Assembly (NCBI GenBank): GCA_029224185.1
Contig: CM055188.1
Location: 28,957,414 to 29,021,413 of the forward strand
Direction: 5' to 3'
Length of the DNA stretch: 64,000 bases
Source: Karalla daura
Lineage: Eukaryota > Chordata > Actinopteri > Chaetodontiformes > Leiognathidae
Below the pieces are notes generated by a model that saw only the letters and a program-made list of their open reading frames with translations, did no database searches and had not been told where the DNA came from. This document shows positions 50,179 to 62,679 of this stretch, piece after piece. The position numbers were made by a program, and so were the translations under genes. Each line of letters begins with the position of its first letter. The stretch's first letter is position 1.

Positions 50179-52665
50179 ATGAAGGGAAAGGAGCGGTCGC
50201 CGGTAAAGAAACGCGTCCGGGCGGTAGATGAAAGCAGGGACCGAGGAGGAAGCCACCCCAGCGGCAAGAAGACCGGATCCCTGTCGACGGTTGGGAGCAA
50301 CAACGGCTCCGCTCCGAGGAAGAGTTTACACAGTGATAAAAGAGAGCTGGACGGACACAATTCCGCCACCCGCACCAGTGTTGGAGGCGGTTACGAATAT
50401 GTAGGGGTCATCTCCGGCAGTAAGTCGTACGTAGGTGCCGACATCACGGCGGAGACATCCAGGTCCGGAGCCCGGAGTGACGGCCGGCCTCCGCTGAGCG
50501 GCCAAATTGAGAGTGAGTACAAGACCTTAAAAATCAGCGAGCTTGGCTCCTCGCTTGGAGACGATGACATAGAGGACGGACTGTTTCACGAGTTTAAGAG
50601 ATTCGGAGACGTGAGCGTTAAAATCAGCCGAGAGAACGAGGAGAGGGTGGCGTATGTGAACTTCAGGAGGCCTGAGGACGCACGCGCGGCCAAACACGCA
50701 CGCGGGAAGCTGGTGCTGTACGACCGGCCACTGAAAATCGACATAGTTTACACCAGCAGACGCAGGAGCCGCTCCCCTCCTCCTAAAGACGTTTTCCCCC
50801 CAGGACAGAGGCATCTGCACACCCATAGAGCGCTGTCCCCCGCCGGAATGGCGTACAGGGACTACCGGCTGCAGCAGCTGGCCCTGGGCCGGCTTCCTCC
50901 ACCTCCACCTCCACATCTGAGAGACCTGGATAGGGACAGAGAGTTCAATTCAATATTTGAAAGCAGAAGTAGACACCCGTTCATCCCTGAGTGCTCTGTG
51001 TACCGCGAGGAAGAGCTGCTGACCCCTGAAGATGACTACAGGGCAAACAGGACGTTGTTTCTGGGGAATCTGGACATCACCGTGACTGAAAGTGACCTGA
51101 GGAGGGCGTTTGGCCGATTTGGGATCATCACAGAAGTGGACATTAAGCGGGCAGCTAGAGGTCAGACCAACACCTATGGTTTCATCAAGTTTGAGAACCT
51201 GGACATGGCGCATCGAGCCAAAATTGCCATGGCAGGGAAAGTGGTGGGCCACAACCCGATAAAAATCGGCTATGGAAAACCCACACCCACAACCAGGCTG
51301 TGGGTGGGGGGCTTGGGACCCTGGGTTCCTGTCACTGCACTTGCCAAGGAGTTTGATCGCTTTGGCACCATCAGGTCCATAGACTACGGCAAAGGCGACA
51401 CCTGGGCATACATCCAGTACGAAAGTCTGGACGCTGCTCAGGCTGCCTGTGCCCACATGAGAGGCTTTGCTCTGGGCGGTCCTGAAAGGAGACTGCGGGT
51501 GGATTTTGCCGACACAGAGCACCGGTACCAGCAGCAGTACATGCAGTTCCCGCTCACCATGCCATCTTACGACTTTATTCCTGAATCTTTCGCCCACCGC
51601 CTTACTGACTCTGTGAGAGTGAGAGAGAGGTCCCCGTCGCTCCACACCCGGTTCAGAGAGCGAGACCTGTACTCCAGTGCCGAGTGGTCTGGCCTGGGGG
51701 TCCACGAAAGGATGCGAGGGGTGGGCTTCGACCACATCGAACGTCTGGAGAGGCATTCCAGAGAAAGCTGGTCCTTGGAGCGTGATTTCCAGAACCGCAA
51801 AAGGAGACATTTAGATGATGGCTGCAGGCTGGATCACTCCCCAGATGTGGCTGATTACAGCCTACGTCGCCATGGCAACTCGCTGGAGCGCAGCCCCGGA
51901 GGAAGCAGCCGGGACGGGGGCCGCTACAGCGACCCTGAGCGTCTCTCTCGATCCGACAGAGCGTCACCGGTCAGAGAGCGTCTGGACGGCAGCTTTGTGA
52001 CAAAGAGAAGAAAGGCGCTGAGCCCGGGGGAGCCCATACGCAAAGTTAAGGACGAGCGCTTACCTCAACCACCAGCACCACCCTCCTCCTCGTCCTCGTC
52101 CTCCTCCTCCTCATCAAAACCAGTTCAGCAGTCCAAGCCTGCAGACCTGAAGAAGCTGGGTCAAGTGTGGCAGGGTGACCTCCTGCTGAAGAACAGCAGC
52201 TTCCCCACCTCCCTGCACCTGCTGGAAGGGGACCTGGCTCTGGCGTCCGGCCTGCTGGTCGAGGGCTCCACGGGGGGTCCGGTGTCCCAGCTCAAGATCA
52301 GCCAACGTCTTCGCCTCGACAAAACCAAGCTGGACGAAGTCTCGCGTCGCATCAAGTCCGTTGGGTCCGGCGGACACACCGCCCTCCTCGCCGTTCCAGG
52401 GAAATCTCAAAATGGAGGCGCCCCGGATGCAGGAAACTCGATGGAGCGCCCCCTGAAGAATCTGGTGTGTTACCTGAAGCAGAAGGAGGCAGCCGGCATC
52501 ATCAGCCTCCCTGTGGGGGGCAAGCCCGACAAGGACCAGGGAGGAGTCCTGCATGCTTTCCCACCTGGTGAGTTCTCAGAGCAGTTCCTGGATGCTTCTG
52601 CCAAAGCTTTTGCCAAATCAGAGGACAACTTCCTGTTGATGGTCATAATCAGAGGAGCGTCGTGA
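50179..52665 (+). CDS. RBM15: RNA-binding motif protein 15 (SPEN family), intronless ORF
   Basis: One uninterrupted 828-aa frame. An in-frame TAG at 50155 and A at -3 support the ATG, and MKGKERSPVK is the conserved family start. The basic, serine/glycine-rich N-terminus is followed by RRM1 (about 114-192, YKTLKISELG). RRM2 spans about 288-367 (RTLFLGNLDITVTESDLRRAF). RRM3 spans about 371-451 (TRLWVGGLGPWVP...RLRVDFADTEHRYQQQY). Next come an RS/RD-rich linker with NRKRRHLDD and KRRKAL nuclear-signal-like clusters, a polyserine run (about residues 636-646) and a SPOC domain (about 660-826) ending VIIRGAS. Human RBM15 is longer (about 970 aa), mainly in the linkers. The family protein is nuclear, recruits the WTAP-METTL3 m6A writer to U-rich RNA, and affects splicing and blood-cell development. 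RBM15B is the alternative; sequence and position favour RBM15. Confidence 0.96.
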   Translation: MKGKERSPVKKRVRAVDESRDRGGSHPSGKKTGSLSTVGSNNGSAPRKSLHSDKRELDGHNSATRTSVGGGYEYVGVISGSKSYVGADITAETSRSGARSDGRPPLSGQIESEYKTLKISELGSSLGDDDIEDGLFHEFKRFGDVSVKISRENEERVAYVNFRRPEDARAAKHARGKLVLYDRPLKIDIVYTSRRRSRSPPPKDVFPPGQRHLHTHRALSPAGMAYRDYRLQQLALGRLPPPPPPHLRDLDRDREFNSIFESRSRHPFIPECSVYREEELLTPEDDYRANRTLFLGNLDITVTESDLRRAFGRFGIITEVDIKRAARGQTNTYGFIKFENLDMAHRAKIAMAGKVVGHNPIKIGYGKPTPTTRLWVGGLGPWVPVTALAKEFDRFGTIRSIDYGKGDTWAYIQYESLDAAQAACAHMRGFALGGPERRLRVDFADTEHRYQQQYMQFPLTMPSYDFIPESFAHRLTDSVRVRERSPSLHTRFRERDLYSSAEWSGLGVHERMRGVGFDHIERLERHSRESWSLERDFQNRKRRHLDDGCRLDHSPDVADYSLRRHGNSLERSPGGSSRDGGRYSDPERLSRSDRASPVRERLDGSFVTKRRKALSPGEPIRKVKDERLPQPPAPPSSSSSSSSSSSKPVQQSKPADLKKLGQVWQGDLLLKNSSFPTSLHLLEGDLALASGLLVEGSTGGPVSQLKISQRLRLDKTKLDEVSRRIKSVGSGGHTALLAVPGKSQNGGAPDAGNSMERPLKNLVCYLKQKEAAGIISLPVGGKPDKDQGGVLHAFPPGEFSEQFLDASAKAFAKSEDNFLLMVIIRGAS

Positions 52666-54680
52666 AAAGTGCAAATTAAAAAAATATTGCCGCAGATTTA
52701 CTGTGAGATGTTGAAAAAGAAGAGTGACTTTTTTTTTTTTTAGATTTTATTTCAAGCTCACAGATTGTTTTTTTTAAATTGATTTTCCATTTTATTTTTT
52801 GACAAATTTTTTTAAATTAATCTCCAGACGTGACTTCGGAAAGTTTTTCTTTTTTCAGAGAAAGTCAGATTCCTTTTCGTTTTATCATGCAATTTTTTTG
52901 TTTTTTTTATTTCATTTTGAGGGGGTCGTCTGAGAAATAATTGTACATTACTTGAAGGTACACTGCTAGATCAGTACTTTATTGGTGATTCCTGTGAAAC
53001 ATTCAGAAACCAAAAAAGTGAGTATTCTCTCATACATTTTTTTTATGATAACATTGGGAACTCATAAGTCAAAGAGGTGCATCTTAAGATGAGCCGTTTC
53101 ACAGGAACCACCGCTCTACTTTTTTGTGAATCGATACTATGTTTTGCCTTCGCTCGTTTCAGCATCCTTCATGTTCAGAGTCATAAAAAGTTTTTTCTTT
53201 AATCAAAAAAAAATCAAAAATTGAGCGTTCAGCCTTTATTCTATGAGTACTCAGTGGATGGTTTACCCAGTCAGATCTGCAGTACTGTGTAATGTTTGTA
53301 CAGCCAGTTTATGTAGATAGTTCTGTTCCAGATTTACATCTGCTAAACCTTTTTTGCTGACCAAGTTAACATTTCAAATATTTCCTAATTTCAAAGGTTT
53401 TATTATGGCAGCTTTCCTACGACAGTTTCTAGGCCAGTCCTGCTTTTAAAGCAAAGAAAACTGTACATGTGAATGTTCAGAGACTTACGTTTAGGTTGTG
53501 TGACCTTTAAAAGACGACACGAAGGCTGTTATTTTATGTTTTTCGGCACGGGTACAGGAATGGAGGGATGGACACAAGCAGCTTGCCTCTGTGCACCGTA
53601 ATGCAGTTCAACAAAGTGACTGTGGAAATGTTTTGGCAACTACGATCTGCAGTTGTTTTAGACGACCATTGCCTGCCAGTCTAAAAGCGAGAAAACATCC
53701 AGGAAACGGTCGAACTGGAGCAAATTTCATCTGTTGCCAGGAAAAGTAATATTCTGTATATAAGAAGAGCCTTAGTTAACTTCCACTGTTACTTCCTGTG
53801 TATGCATATTTTCCGTATGCTACATTTATCTTCCTGATGACTTATGGTGCCTATACTTATTCCACCTTCCCCCACACGTTGAACTGCATTACGTTAGTTG
53901 CGTTTTCTAAATTTTCTTTAAATTAGTAAAGTTAACGTGGTGATAAAGGACTAAACAGCAACAAAAACATAACCTAGTTTAACAATTGGAGATAAAGGTG
54001 CTGTGCATTTTAGTTGATGAGGGTTCTGGTTCTTGTCTTGATCTCTAAACTAGTTTGTCCAGAGTGTGATGTCTGTGAAGGGTTAAATGATCAGATAGAT
54101 AAAATCACCTGGAAAACGCAGCAGAGCAGCAAAGTGAGATGTCTTTTTTTTTTTTTTTACCTTTTTGGCCGGGTTACTTTGTGTCCATCCCTAAGTTGCT
54201 CAAAATGGTACAATCAATTTGACCTCTATTTGTTTTTAATTGGTTGGTAAATTATTCACTTAGATATTAATCCATGGCCCCAACAAAGCATGTACTGTTA
54301 ATTTTTTTTTTTTTTTTTTTAAACAGAGAAAGATGATGTAAGCTAAAAATAAGCTCTGTCTTTGCCTTGCACATCTCTAATAACTGATCTGGAGTCTAAA
54401 AGTAGAAATTAATGCTGCGCTATCAGTGGACTCTGATTAAAAAGAAAATCTCTGAATGAACCCGGACCGGACCAGTGAAGACCGCTCTCCACTGGCCACA
54501 CACGCCTTTCCGCTGAAAAAGGACTGTCGATTTTGTTTTTCATGCTTTGATTTGTGTTTCGGAAAAAAAGAGATGTATACTCAGGATATCTGGAGAGAGA
54601 TTTGGAGAACATCAGTGATCTTGGCTGCAACATGCACTTGGTTTTGTTTCAATAAATTTACTCTTTCGTGGAAAACACAC
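52666..54680 (+). other. RBM15 3' UTR
   Basis: About 2 kb of T-rich, non-coding sequence with poly(T) runs at 52729-52742, 54146-54159 and 54302-54320. AATAAA at 54651-54656 is the first well-placed signal. Small open frames here have no family features. Confidence 0.6.
54651..54656 (+). terminator. Polyadenylation signal AATAAA, RBM15
   Basis: Canonical hexamer about 2 kb after the RBM15 stop, followed by a short T-rich stretch and then sequence unlike the UTR. It is the best candidate 3' end but unproven. Confidence 0.5.
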
Positions 54681-54879
54681 GTGCCTTGGAAGACAACTTT
54701 TGTGACCTTTTCTGTGCTTGGAATTGTCTATCAAACTCAAAAGGCTGTATCACTTTGACAGTAAGAGCCTTCGTGGGAGAAAAGAGGAGTTTTTCGGTTT
54801 ATACCAGGTGTTGAATGACCTCTGTGACCTCTGAAATTTGCTAGTACATCTTTCAGTCCGCCTACCAAAGCAAAACTAG

Positions 54880-55214
54880 AGTCACCCTTCGCATGTGTGG
54901 CTTTTTCCCTCTGGCCGGGGCGGCAGGTGGCAGCCTGCTGCAGGATTGTACTGCTGATCTTTAGACTGTGCTTTTGCGGCTCGCCGCTGCTCTGACGGGG
55001 ATCTGAGCAGCCTGGCGTCCCGCGTCCTGGTCCACACGGCGTTCCCAGACTCAAGCTTTTCCCGGAGCTGCAGCGTTAAACGGGTCTGGGCTTCACCCGG
55101 CCTGCACCTGCTCCTGGTCCGCAGGTAAAGTATGGAGACGGCCTCGATCGCCGACTGGTACGTATTAAAATGTTTGAGGCTGATGCAGATGTTGAAGGCC
55201 ACATGTATAGAAGC
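54880..55214 (-). other. GC-rich candidate exon or promoter, unrecognised
   Basis: This 330-bp island stands out from AT-rich surroundings. On the minus strand a frame follows a possible acceptor (CACATTTTCAG, about 55215) for over 100 codons (AFNICISLKHFNTYQSAIEA ... LTLQLREKLESGNAVW) with G/C-rich third positions, then a stop. I do not recognise it and no strong donor ends it. On the plus strand a good donor, GTCCGCAG|GTAAAG, lies at about 55126. The block could therefore instead be an untranslated first exon or promoter of a gene to the right. Either reading is inference. Confidence 0.3.
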
Positions 55215-57284
55215 TGAAAATGTGTTAGTATTTACTTAAGTCCAATGTTGTCACTGCAAATGTAATGACTTCTGAATTTATCCTCTGCTGCTTCTTTCTG
55301 CTGGTTCTTCCCTCTGGTATGATTTATGGTTCTAAACTTACTGCATAATAACTTTATTGTAATTACAAATAAAATCCAAATTCCAATCTAGATTAAATCT
55401 GCATATGATTAGATGGAGCAACATTGGGGCTCACGATATGGCCAGTCAAATGCAGATATTCTGTTACTATCTTTGTCATTTACTGTTGTTTGGAAAGTGA
55501 AAGTTTCACCTGGAGTTCTCCCTCATTTGTCTCAAATAAAATGCACGAGAGAAATGAAGCGAGAGAGAGAAATGAGGCTGAATAATGATAGTGACCCTGA
55601 CGCTAAAAAATGATAGCACAGCATTTCATTTTAGACATGTTGTCTACTCTTGTCTATGATTTTATTCATATATTCCACCACTTTTGTGAAGCGAAGTATA
55701 CTCTAGTAAATGTATTTCAAGCACCAATACAGTACGTCCATGTGAGTGAAGCATTTTCAGCATTTCAGCATTTGGAATGAATTACCTCTACACATTGAGC
55801 TAACAAAAAAGAAAGCCTGTTAAAACAAGCCTCTGTCTGCAGAGAGAGGCTTGGAGACTGTCCTGCTTTAGTGTCTCCTCCAGTTGGAGGATGAAATCAA
55901 GCCAGCTTGTTGTTTGACTGTCGTCTGATGGAGAATAGATGGATATAGAATATGTTTATGAGACATCCGAATTGATAAAGGACTGAAAAATGAATGGTGC
56001 TTGGTATTCATGGGAATTCAGTTTCAGGATTTTCTCTTTTTCCCCCACTTTAAGCCCTGCTCTAACATATTGTATAGCTATATAAAATGATGGACTGGAG
56101 ACCTGTCCTGTGTGTTCTGAAAAAGTCAGGGAAAAAATGGTGGGTTTATTATAAATTTTGTATGATTAGAATTAGGTTCTTAATTGCACTGTTTGATGAC
56201 AGTATTGGTGTATTTCATTATTAGCAGCTGAAGCTGTAGCTGATGGTTGAAATGGGATGAATTGCTTTTTACTTCATACTTTGCATCAACTTTGTGTTAC
56301 TGAGCAGCTGTGTGAGTAGGAGAATCAGGGGTGGGCTACACGTTTGGGCTCAAGGGCCAATGATTATGATGGGATCAGTGTTGCTGGGTCATCATTGATT
56401 TTTTTTTTTACATTAAAATCTTGTCACAGTTTTGCTTTTGGTGTGGTCAGCGGTCAAAAACTGTTTCTTTTCTCTCTAAAAATCAGGAGCTGTCAGAAGT
56501 TGAAGGTCAGGAGTTTAATGCTTTAGGAAAGTTATGTCACCAAGTGTCTGTGTGAGGAGGCCTGAGGCTCAATGGTCTGCATGATTTACATGATGCGTGT
56601 GGTAGATTTTAAATCTGGAGTCCAAGATTTGGTGTGATGAAAAGGTTAATACCAAGGATAACTGATGGAATAAGTGACATGTGCTTTGCTCATCATGCTG
56701 TTATGAGTATTCCCTTTTTATTTGGTAAATCACAAAACCACCATCATATACTGTAGTGCTGTACTCTTCCACAATTTCAAAATGATCACATTTTTGATGA
56801 CAGCTTTGTCTTCAGTGTTCATGAATTGGGAACCTGCTGTAACAAATATTGTCTCAAGAAAAGACGGTACCACTGCTCAGTGTCGTAGGGACCTCAAGGC
56901 CTGGAGTCGCCTTTGTTCATATCAATGTGTGACACGTTGGCGCTATGGAAAACTCAGTAACCAAGCAGAGTTAATGTAATCTGTAAATCTGTATAGGAAA
57001 CCACATTAGTATTGATGGTATCTGTCTTCAGTTTTTCCTGTAATCAGGTGAGACCAAGTTTCACAGTTTTCTTCAAACCGATTGTTCAGTGTAAGGTATT
57101 TTCTATCCTTCTGCTTATATTAGCCACTTTGTACCTCTACATTGTCATGGGGTGCCTGCTGGGGTATCTGTCTAATCTCTCTTTCTCACACTCGCACCTA
57201 GGGGTGATTTAGATGATTAAGGCACTCACTAGAATCAGGACAACTTGCAGGACAGTGGTCCCTGAGGAACTGGATTGATAAACA

Positions 57285-57405
57285 CTGCTCTAATCAATCT
57301 AAACCTGCATGTTTTTGGGCTGTGGAAGAAAACCGGACTACCCAGTGCAAAACCTGTGCAGTCAGAGCACATGAAAACTCTCCACAGAAAGGTCCTGGAT
57401 CCACC
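57285..57405 (+). repeat. Fragment of the common fish interspersed repeat
   Basis: CTAAACCTGCATGTTTTTGG, GCTGTGGAAGAAAACCGGAC and GAAAACTCTCCACAGAAAGG stand in the order of the widespread teleost repeat. The fragment at 32.8 kb carries the part just before this. Confidence 0.55.
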
Positions 57406-58224
57406 CCAAACTGTACACATCTCATCAAATTTATCGTTAAACGAGAGCTATTTTAATCTAGGTGACGGAAATAAAAGATACCGGAATTTAATGCATGAAA
57501 AACCTGAGACGATCAGTAATGACTCATCAGGATGAGAACAACCAGAGTCATCACTAGTTATGATGAGTGTTAAACAGGGAGTGGAAAGACCTGCTCAGGC
57601 ACAGTCGCAGTGTTAGAATTCATCAAACCGTGGTATGTGGGAGAATAAACTCCCCACGACAATGTTTATAATTGTGTTAAAACAAAGGGAGCTGCAGAGA
57701 AATAAGTTGGGCTTGAAGGTGTTTGTACGCTGACATTAAGAGGGAAGCTGTGTTTACTGTACTGTGTGTGAGTTTCTACATCTCTGCACTGTGAGCCATT
57801 GGAAAGAAAGTCAGCAATAGTAACTGTGCTTCACTCATCCCAAAGCTAATAACTTTGAAAGGAAAAAAAGATACCTTGAAGTTAACGAAAGATGTTGAGG
57901 TACTACTAAAACAACTAATGAGATCTGGTTAGACTTTCATGTGTCCTGCATTTTGTAACACAGTTCTGCATTTGGATAAAAAGCTGCTCCACTGCTGCTA
58001 CTGTACTTCACAAGTCTGCAATGCCGTGGGCTAAAGTGCTGATTCATGATCCCCCAAGATTCATCTTTTCATGCTTCTTGTGTATATCCCAGTTCCTGCT
58101 ACTTCCTGCTTAGCCCAGCTAGCTGTTATAGCACGAAACAGCTAAAACATGCAGGATGGTGTCCTCTGCTAAGCAGGGTTGGAAAAACACTGCTTTAGAC
58201 CATCAATACCAGTGGGTGGCCTGC

Positions 58225-58500
58225 TCTGACTCAACTTTATTTAAAGTCCCAGTTCATGAGACATTAAGACAGCTAAGACATTAAGGCACTTTACAAAATT
58301 GAGCAACAATATGTACAGAGAAGTGACATAGTGAACACACCCTGCCCTTAGACCGTCGCAAAGGCTGAGGAACAACTCCCTAGAAAACCCTGGCAGGGGA
58401 AAGAAGAAGAAGTGATAAACCTCAGGATGAGAGACAGAGGAGGGGATCCTCACCCAGGACGGACAGGTGGGAAGAAGCAAGACAGCATACAGAGACATAA
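58225..58500 (-). repeat. Diverged dispersed fish repeat
   Basis: CTTTATTTAAAGTCCCAGTT, AAGGCACTTTACAAAATT, AACAACTCCCTAGAAAACCC and a GATGAGAGACAGAGG stretch follow the order of a repeat with 'TTTATTTATATAGCGCC ... AAGGCACTTTACA ... GAAAAACTCCC' common in teleosts. Weaker pieces with ...AGTGCTTTACAC occur near 44190 and 21990. Confidence 0.45.
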
Positions 58501-61500
58501 GGATTGATGGCTAACAGTTTAGATTTTAGCCTAGAGGTCAAATGAGTCCACAGTAGAAGCTATGGAGGGGAGAATGGATAAAGACTCCAGGGACGTGGAG
58601 TCAATATATTTAGTACTGTGCAACCAAGGAATAAGAATAGACACAGTCCGGAGGTCTCGACTTCCTCATATACAATTGCTGCCCTTCTGTCTCAGTGATC
58701 CATGGTGATTTGCATCACTCTGGTTCTGAGTGAGTCTTTTCAGAGTCATGGAGGTCTTAAATCGGTCCTCCATCGGTGAGAGGCATTTCAGAGGGGTCAT
58801 CAAGCATGTGCTGACTGAGCCGGGATGGCTAATTTTCCTGCTGCTTGCTTTAGAGGACTGGATTGTTTTGTGCCTGTGTTAGTGGACTTAAACACTTGAC
58901 CATCAGAGCAGTACATTTTGATATTATAAAAAAAATACAGATTTTGAGGCTTATTCGATGGATTTGAGGCCGTTTCTCACCAGCAGTGGAGAACTGCGGT
59001 CAGATCAGAGAACAAATCTAGAAGGAGGCCTTTGAAAGCTTAGACTCTGTGTTCCAGAAATCCAGAAAAACTGCAGAAAACCGTAACAGTCATAAAACCA
59101 CAGGGCTATTTATTGATGGACATAGCAGTCATTCATCCTGTGACGTCACACAGTTTGCTCTTGGGGCATCCTGATGACTCTTTTCCTCAATGCTTACCGG
59201 AGAGACTGAGGTTGTAAGCAGCAGCCACAGGCATTATCCACAGATCCCAGATTCAGAATCATTCCACAATGTGAATCATGTTCAGAAAACTTTATTTATC
59301 CACATAAGGGTCAATTAAGGAAGCAGAGCCGGGCAGTGCTGGGGTGTTGTATGAATGCAGGATACACAGAGTATATTTACATTATTGCACTGAGAAGTAT
59401 GCTTGCATATATTGTAGCATATACGGAATATATAGATGTGATTGAATGTAACAGTTCTTGGTCCCAGGTTGTCATGGTATTAACTAACCAGGGTGTGTGG
59501 CAGGGTTTACCTCAGTGATGATGAATGCATCAGATCATCACACATGCACTAGATCAGTCTGTGATGTTATGGGCTCATGTTATGTCATGAATAGTGTATA
59601 TGTGTAGGATAGTGGAGCTAAATGTAAGGCCATTTTATCCTTTCTGCACAATTCACTCATATTTTATGGAATTGTTTAGTTTTTAGACTGTATTATGCTA
59701 AAGACCTTACTGCTGAAGTCAGATTTTTCATTTTTCCAGATCCATTTTTTTACAGGTGACTGTTTACATTGCATTGAATATCAACAAACAGATGTGACCT
59801 GCATGTGCAGAGACAGTAGATCAGATGGGTTGTGCCATCAGCTCTAGTGGTAGAACATTAGCTTGTTAACTAGCTCCCAGTGACTCAAAAAGATGTCTGT
59901 GGAGGTTCTCATTCATCCAGGCAACTGTAAACCAAGGAGTTAGAAATTCTGGTGACTTGAACTTGTAGATTATTGAATACGTTTTCACTTCTTATCTAAC
60001 AGGCTTTGTCAGCTCTAGTTTTTCAGTTTAACAAGCGTTACAATTAACCTCTGAGGAGTTGTTAGCATCGTTGCTTTAAGTTAACGGTGCTTTTTGTTGC
60101 GGTAGTCCGTGTCCTAGAATAATGACAAGACATAAGACATATTCTGCATCAGCATCACACACAATTACTCTCAGCTCTTTTCCTGATTCCTGTTCATAGT
60201 GACTGCCGGCTGAGCTTGGACCATGTTGTCATCTCCAGATTTGAGGTTTTATCACCAGGTCCTTGATTCGGAGGCATCTTCTCTGGAGGTTAGGGTCATG
60301 TCATGCTTTTGCATGTTGTCCACTCTTGCTTTTGTGGAATTATAACCCATCATGGTGTTTTTGATGCTCCTGGACACAGCGTCTCCAATCACTGAGTATT
60401 CAGGGGACGCTGGGGTTCTTTGGGACGTAGGATGCCAGGGACATGTCAGCTGTGTACAAGAACCTGGAAAACTTGTCTTTTATTAACTTAGCCGTTGCAG
60501 TGAGAACTCAGACTTGTTTTCCTGGACCGTTCCCACCATGCTCAGCCTTTCCTTTAGCAGCTCCTGTCCCAGCTTGTGTGAGGAAAAAAAAAAAAAGAAA
60601 AGACAAGTCTTGCGTTATGTCCACATAGTCCCCATGGTCTTTTATAGTCTTTTATTCTTTGATTTTCCTCCAGGGTTTCGGGGTTTAAAGTAATAAAATA
60701 TGCTGCTAAAAGGGGAAGTGGCTCCTAAATGACAGCATCAGGTGCTATCATGTTAAACAGGGTGAGACAGTGACCTGATGATGTGATTCTCGGTGCTGAC
60801 CAATAGGATGAATGAATGAAAGAGAGAGAGAGAGAGGACTCACGCCATCTTAACCATTTTCCTTACCAGTTAAAATGTTTGAGGAATCATCTGCTACTCA
60901 CTTCACTTAACCAACCAGAGAATACCATCACAATTATTTCTCTCTCCATTTGCCTTTTTTCTAAGTTAACAATTAAACCAGTCTATACTGTGCCCTTCTT
61001 GAGACCTACAATCACTGTTTTTCTTCCTTTTCCGCATATGCAAAAAAAAAGACCATTACTATCACACGCAGAGCTTCTACAGCCATTGACAGTTTCCTGT
61101 CATGCAACCTGATCACCTATGAGCTGCTGCAGGGCTGTGACGAGTCCTCAGCAATGATCGATTGGATGCAGACGTGATATAAGCTCCCTCTTTTTTTAAA
61201 AGTCTGAGTCTAATGTTGCAGCTTGACTTTTCTCTGGCTGATGTTGATAGTAATCTAGGGTGAAAACAATGTGTGTTTTTTTTAATTGGTGGTGACCTTC
61301 CCAGGCTGTTAACATCCAAAATGTTTCCAGATATCGGCTTTTAAAACGTTTGGAGTGTTTTTAAACTCTGATCTCGAGTCACTCGTGGTCTTTGATAGCT
61401 GCTGGCTAATTGCCTCCTCTATACAGACAGACATCTGCTGTGAGTTGTGAATGGTGTGTTTGTGTGTATGTGTGTGTACAGGTGTGTGTGTACAGGTGTG

Positions 61501-62025
61501 TGTGTCCTATGATGGACTGCAGATCTGTCCAGGGTTTATTCCTTGCCTTTTCCCTGATCATGGAAGGATGCTAAATATACCTGGTTGATGCAGTGCCCAT
61601 TCTAACAGATGAACAGTTTATATTATAAGTTCTCATGGATTGCTTTTCAATTTGTTGTAATCTGGCAGTGTCTAAATGTCTTTTGATTGTGAAATGTCGA
61701 TAACCAAAATGCATGTACTGAGTATTTCAGGTTGACACCATAGCTGAGAGGAGCTGACAAAAGGAGAAAAACACTGTGATGCTGAGCTGCCTCATTCGTC
61801 AGACCGTGGTTTGGTGAGTACACTTTAAACTTTTACTTTTATTTATTTTACTTTATGTATGCTGTACTGTTATTGATTTGCACATGTAATATTGATTGCA
61901 TTGGATTTGCATTGGAATAAAGATGGCGATCTTTGAAATGATGGTGACGTGTCTTTTTTATTATCCATCCATCCAGTTTCACTTTTGTTTTATTATTGTT
62001 ATGACAGATGATTTAGACACTGTGT

Positions 62026-62040
62026 CCTACAGAGGGCAGT
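62026..62040 (+). promoter_or_regulatory. CTCF-like site
   Basis: CCTACAGAGGGCAGT matches the CTCF core CCASYAGRKGGCRSY at 13 of 15 positions. Sequence match only. Confidence 0.3.
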
Positions 62041-62614
62041 CAGTATTATGCTACCAGATACCAGAGATCATCCACACAGGAAGAAGTGACTCAGACGTAG
62101 TCGAAGCTGCAGGGTAAAACCAAACCTTATTTAAACTGACTCCTCAGGATGAATCCAGTCTTTCAGTGTCAATATTTTCTGCTCTTAGTTTGACAATATG
62201 TTTGAAATGAGGTGACACAGGAGGTGTTTCACGTTTCACTTGGAACCAAATTAGCATGATTTATTATTTTGTTTGGAAATAACCTGATTTTGTTAGTCTA
62301 TAAAAAACAATCAAAACATTTTAACAATGAAAAATAGCTTTAGTAAAGCCGGATTTGATGGTCACACTTATTTAAGACAGGTTAAGAGGAGTTTAGAGCG
62401 GAGCAGGTCTAACATTATTTTACTGGCTTGTTTCCGCTGTAGTCTATCTCCAGCTCACATAACAGAAACCACAATAACAGCAACAATGAACAGTCTTAAC
62501 TCACACCCACAGACACTGATCTTATCAAAAATGTGGATGTCGAAAGTGCCAGCTTGGAGTGTGTGTGTGTGCAAATGTGCACAAGCCTGATTAAAAGTTT
62601 GTATTCAGAGCTGG

Positions 62615-62622
62615 ATGGGTGT

Positions 62623-62678
<56 letters not shown>
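62615..62678 (+). repeat. (TG)n microsatellite
   Basis: About 30 TG units with one TTTG interruption, followed by a poly-C stretch at about 62691. Confidence 0.95.

Positions 62679-62679
<1 letters not shown>

Noticed and set aside
50950..51810. 286-aa minus-strand frame opposite RBM15
   Set aside because: A shadow of the RBM15 coding strand caused by its G/C-rich codons; no family features.
59836..59895. tRNA-like word CTAGTGGTAGAAC with GTTAAC
   Set aside because: The A-box fit is imperfect, there is no B box at the right distance, and no cloverleaf can be drawn.
61732..61816. Possible small plus-strand exon reading MLSCLIRQTVV before a GTGAGT donor
   Set aside because: The donor is good, but the acceptor tract is weak, the peptide is unrecognised, and splicing to the next plausible acceptor (62008) gives an immediate stop.
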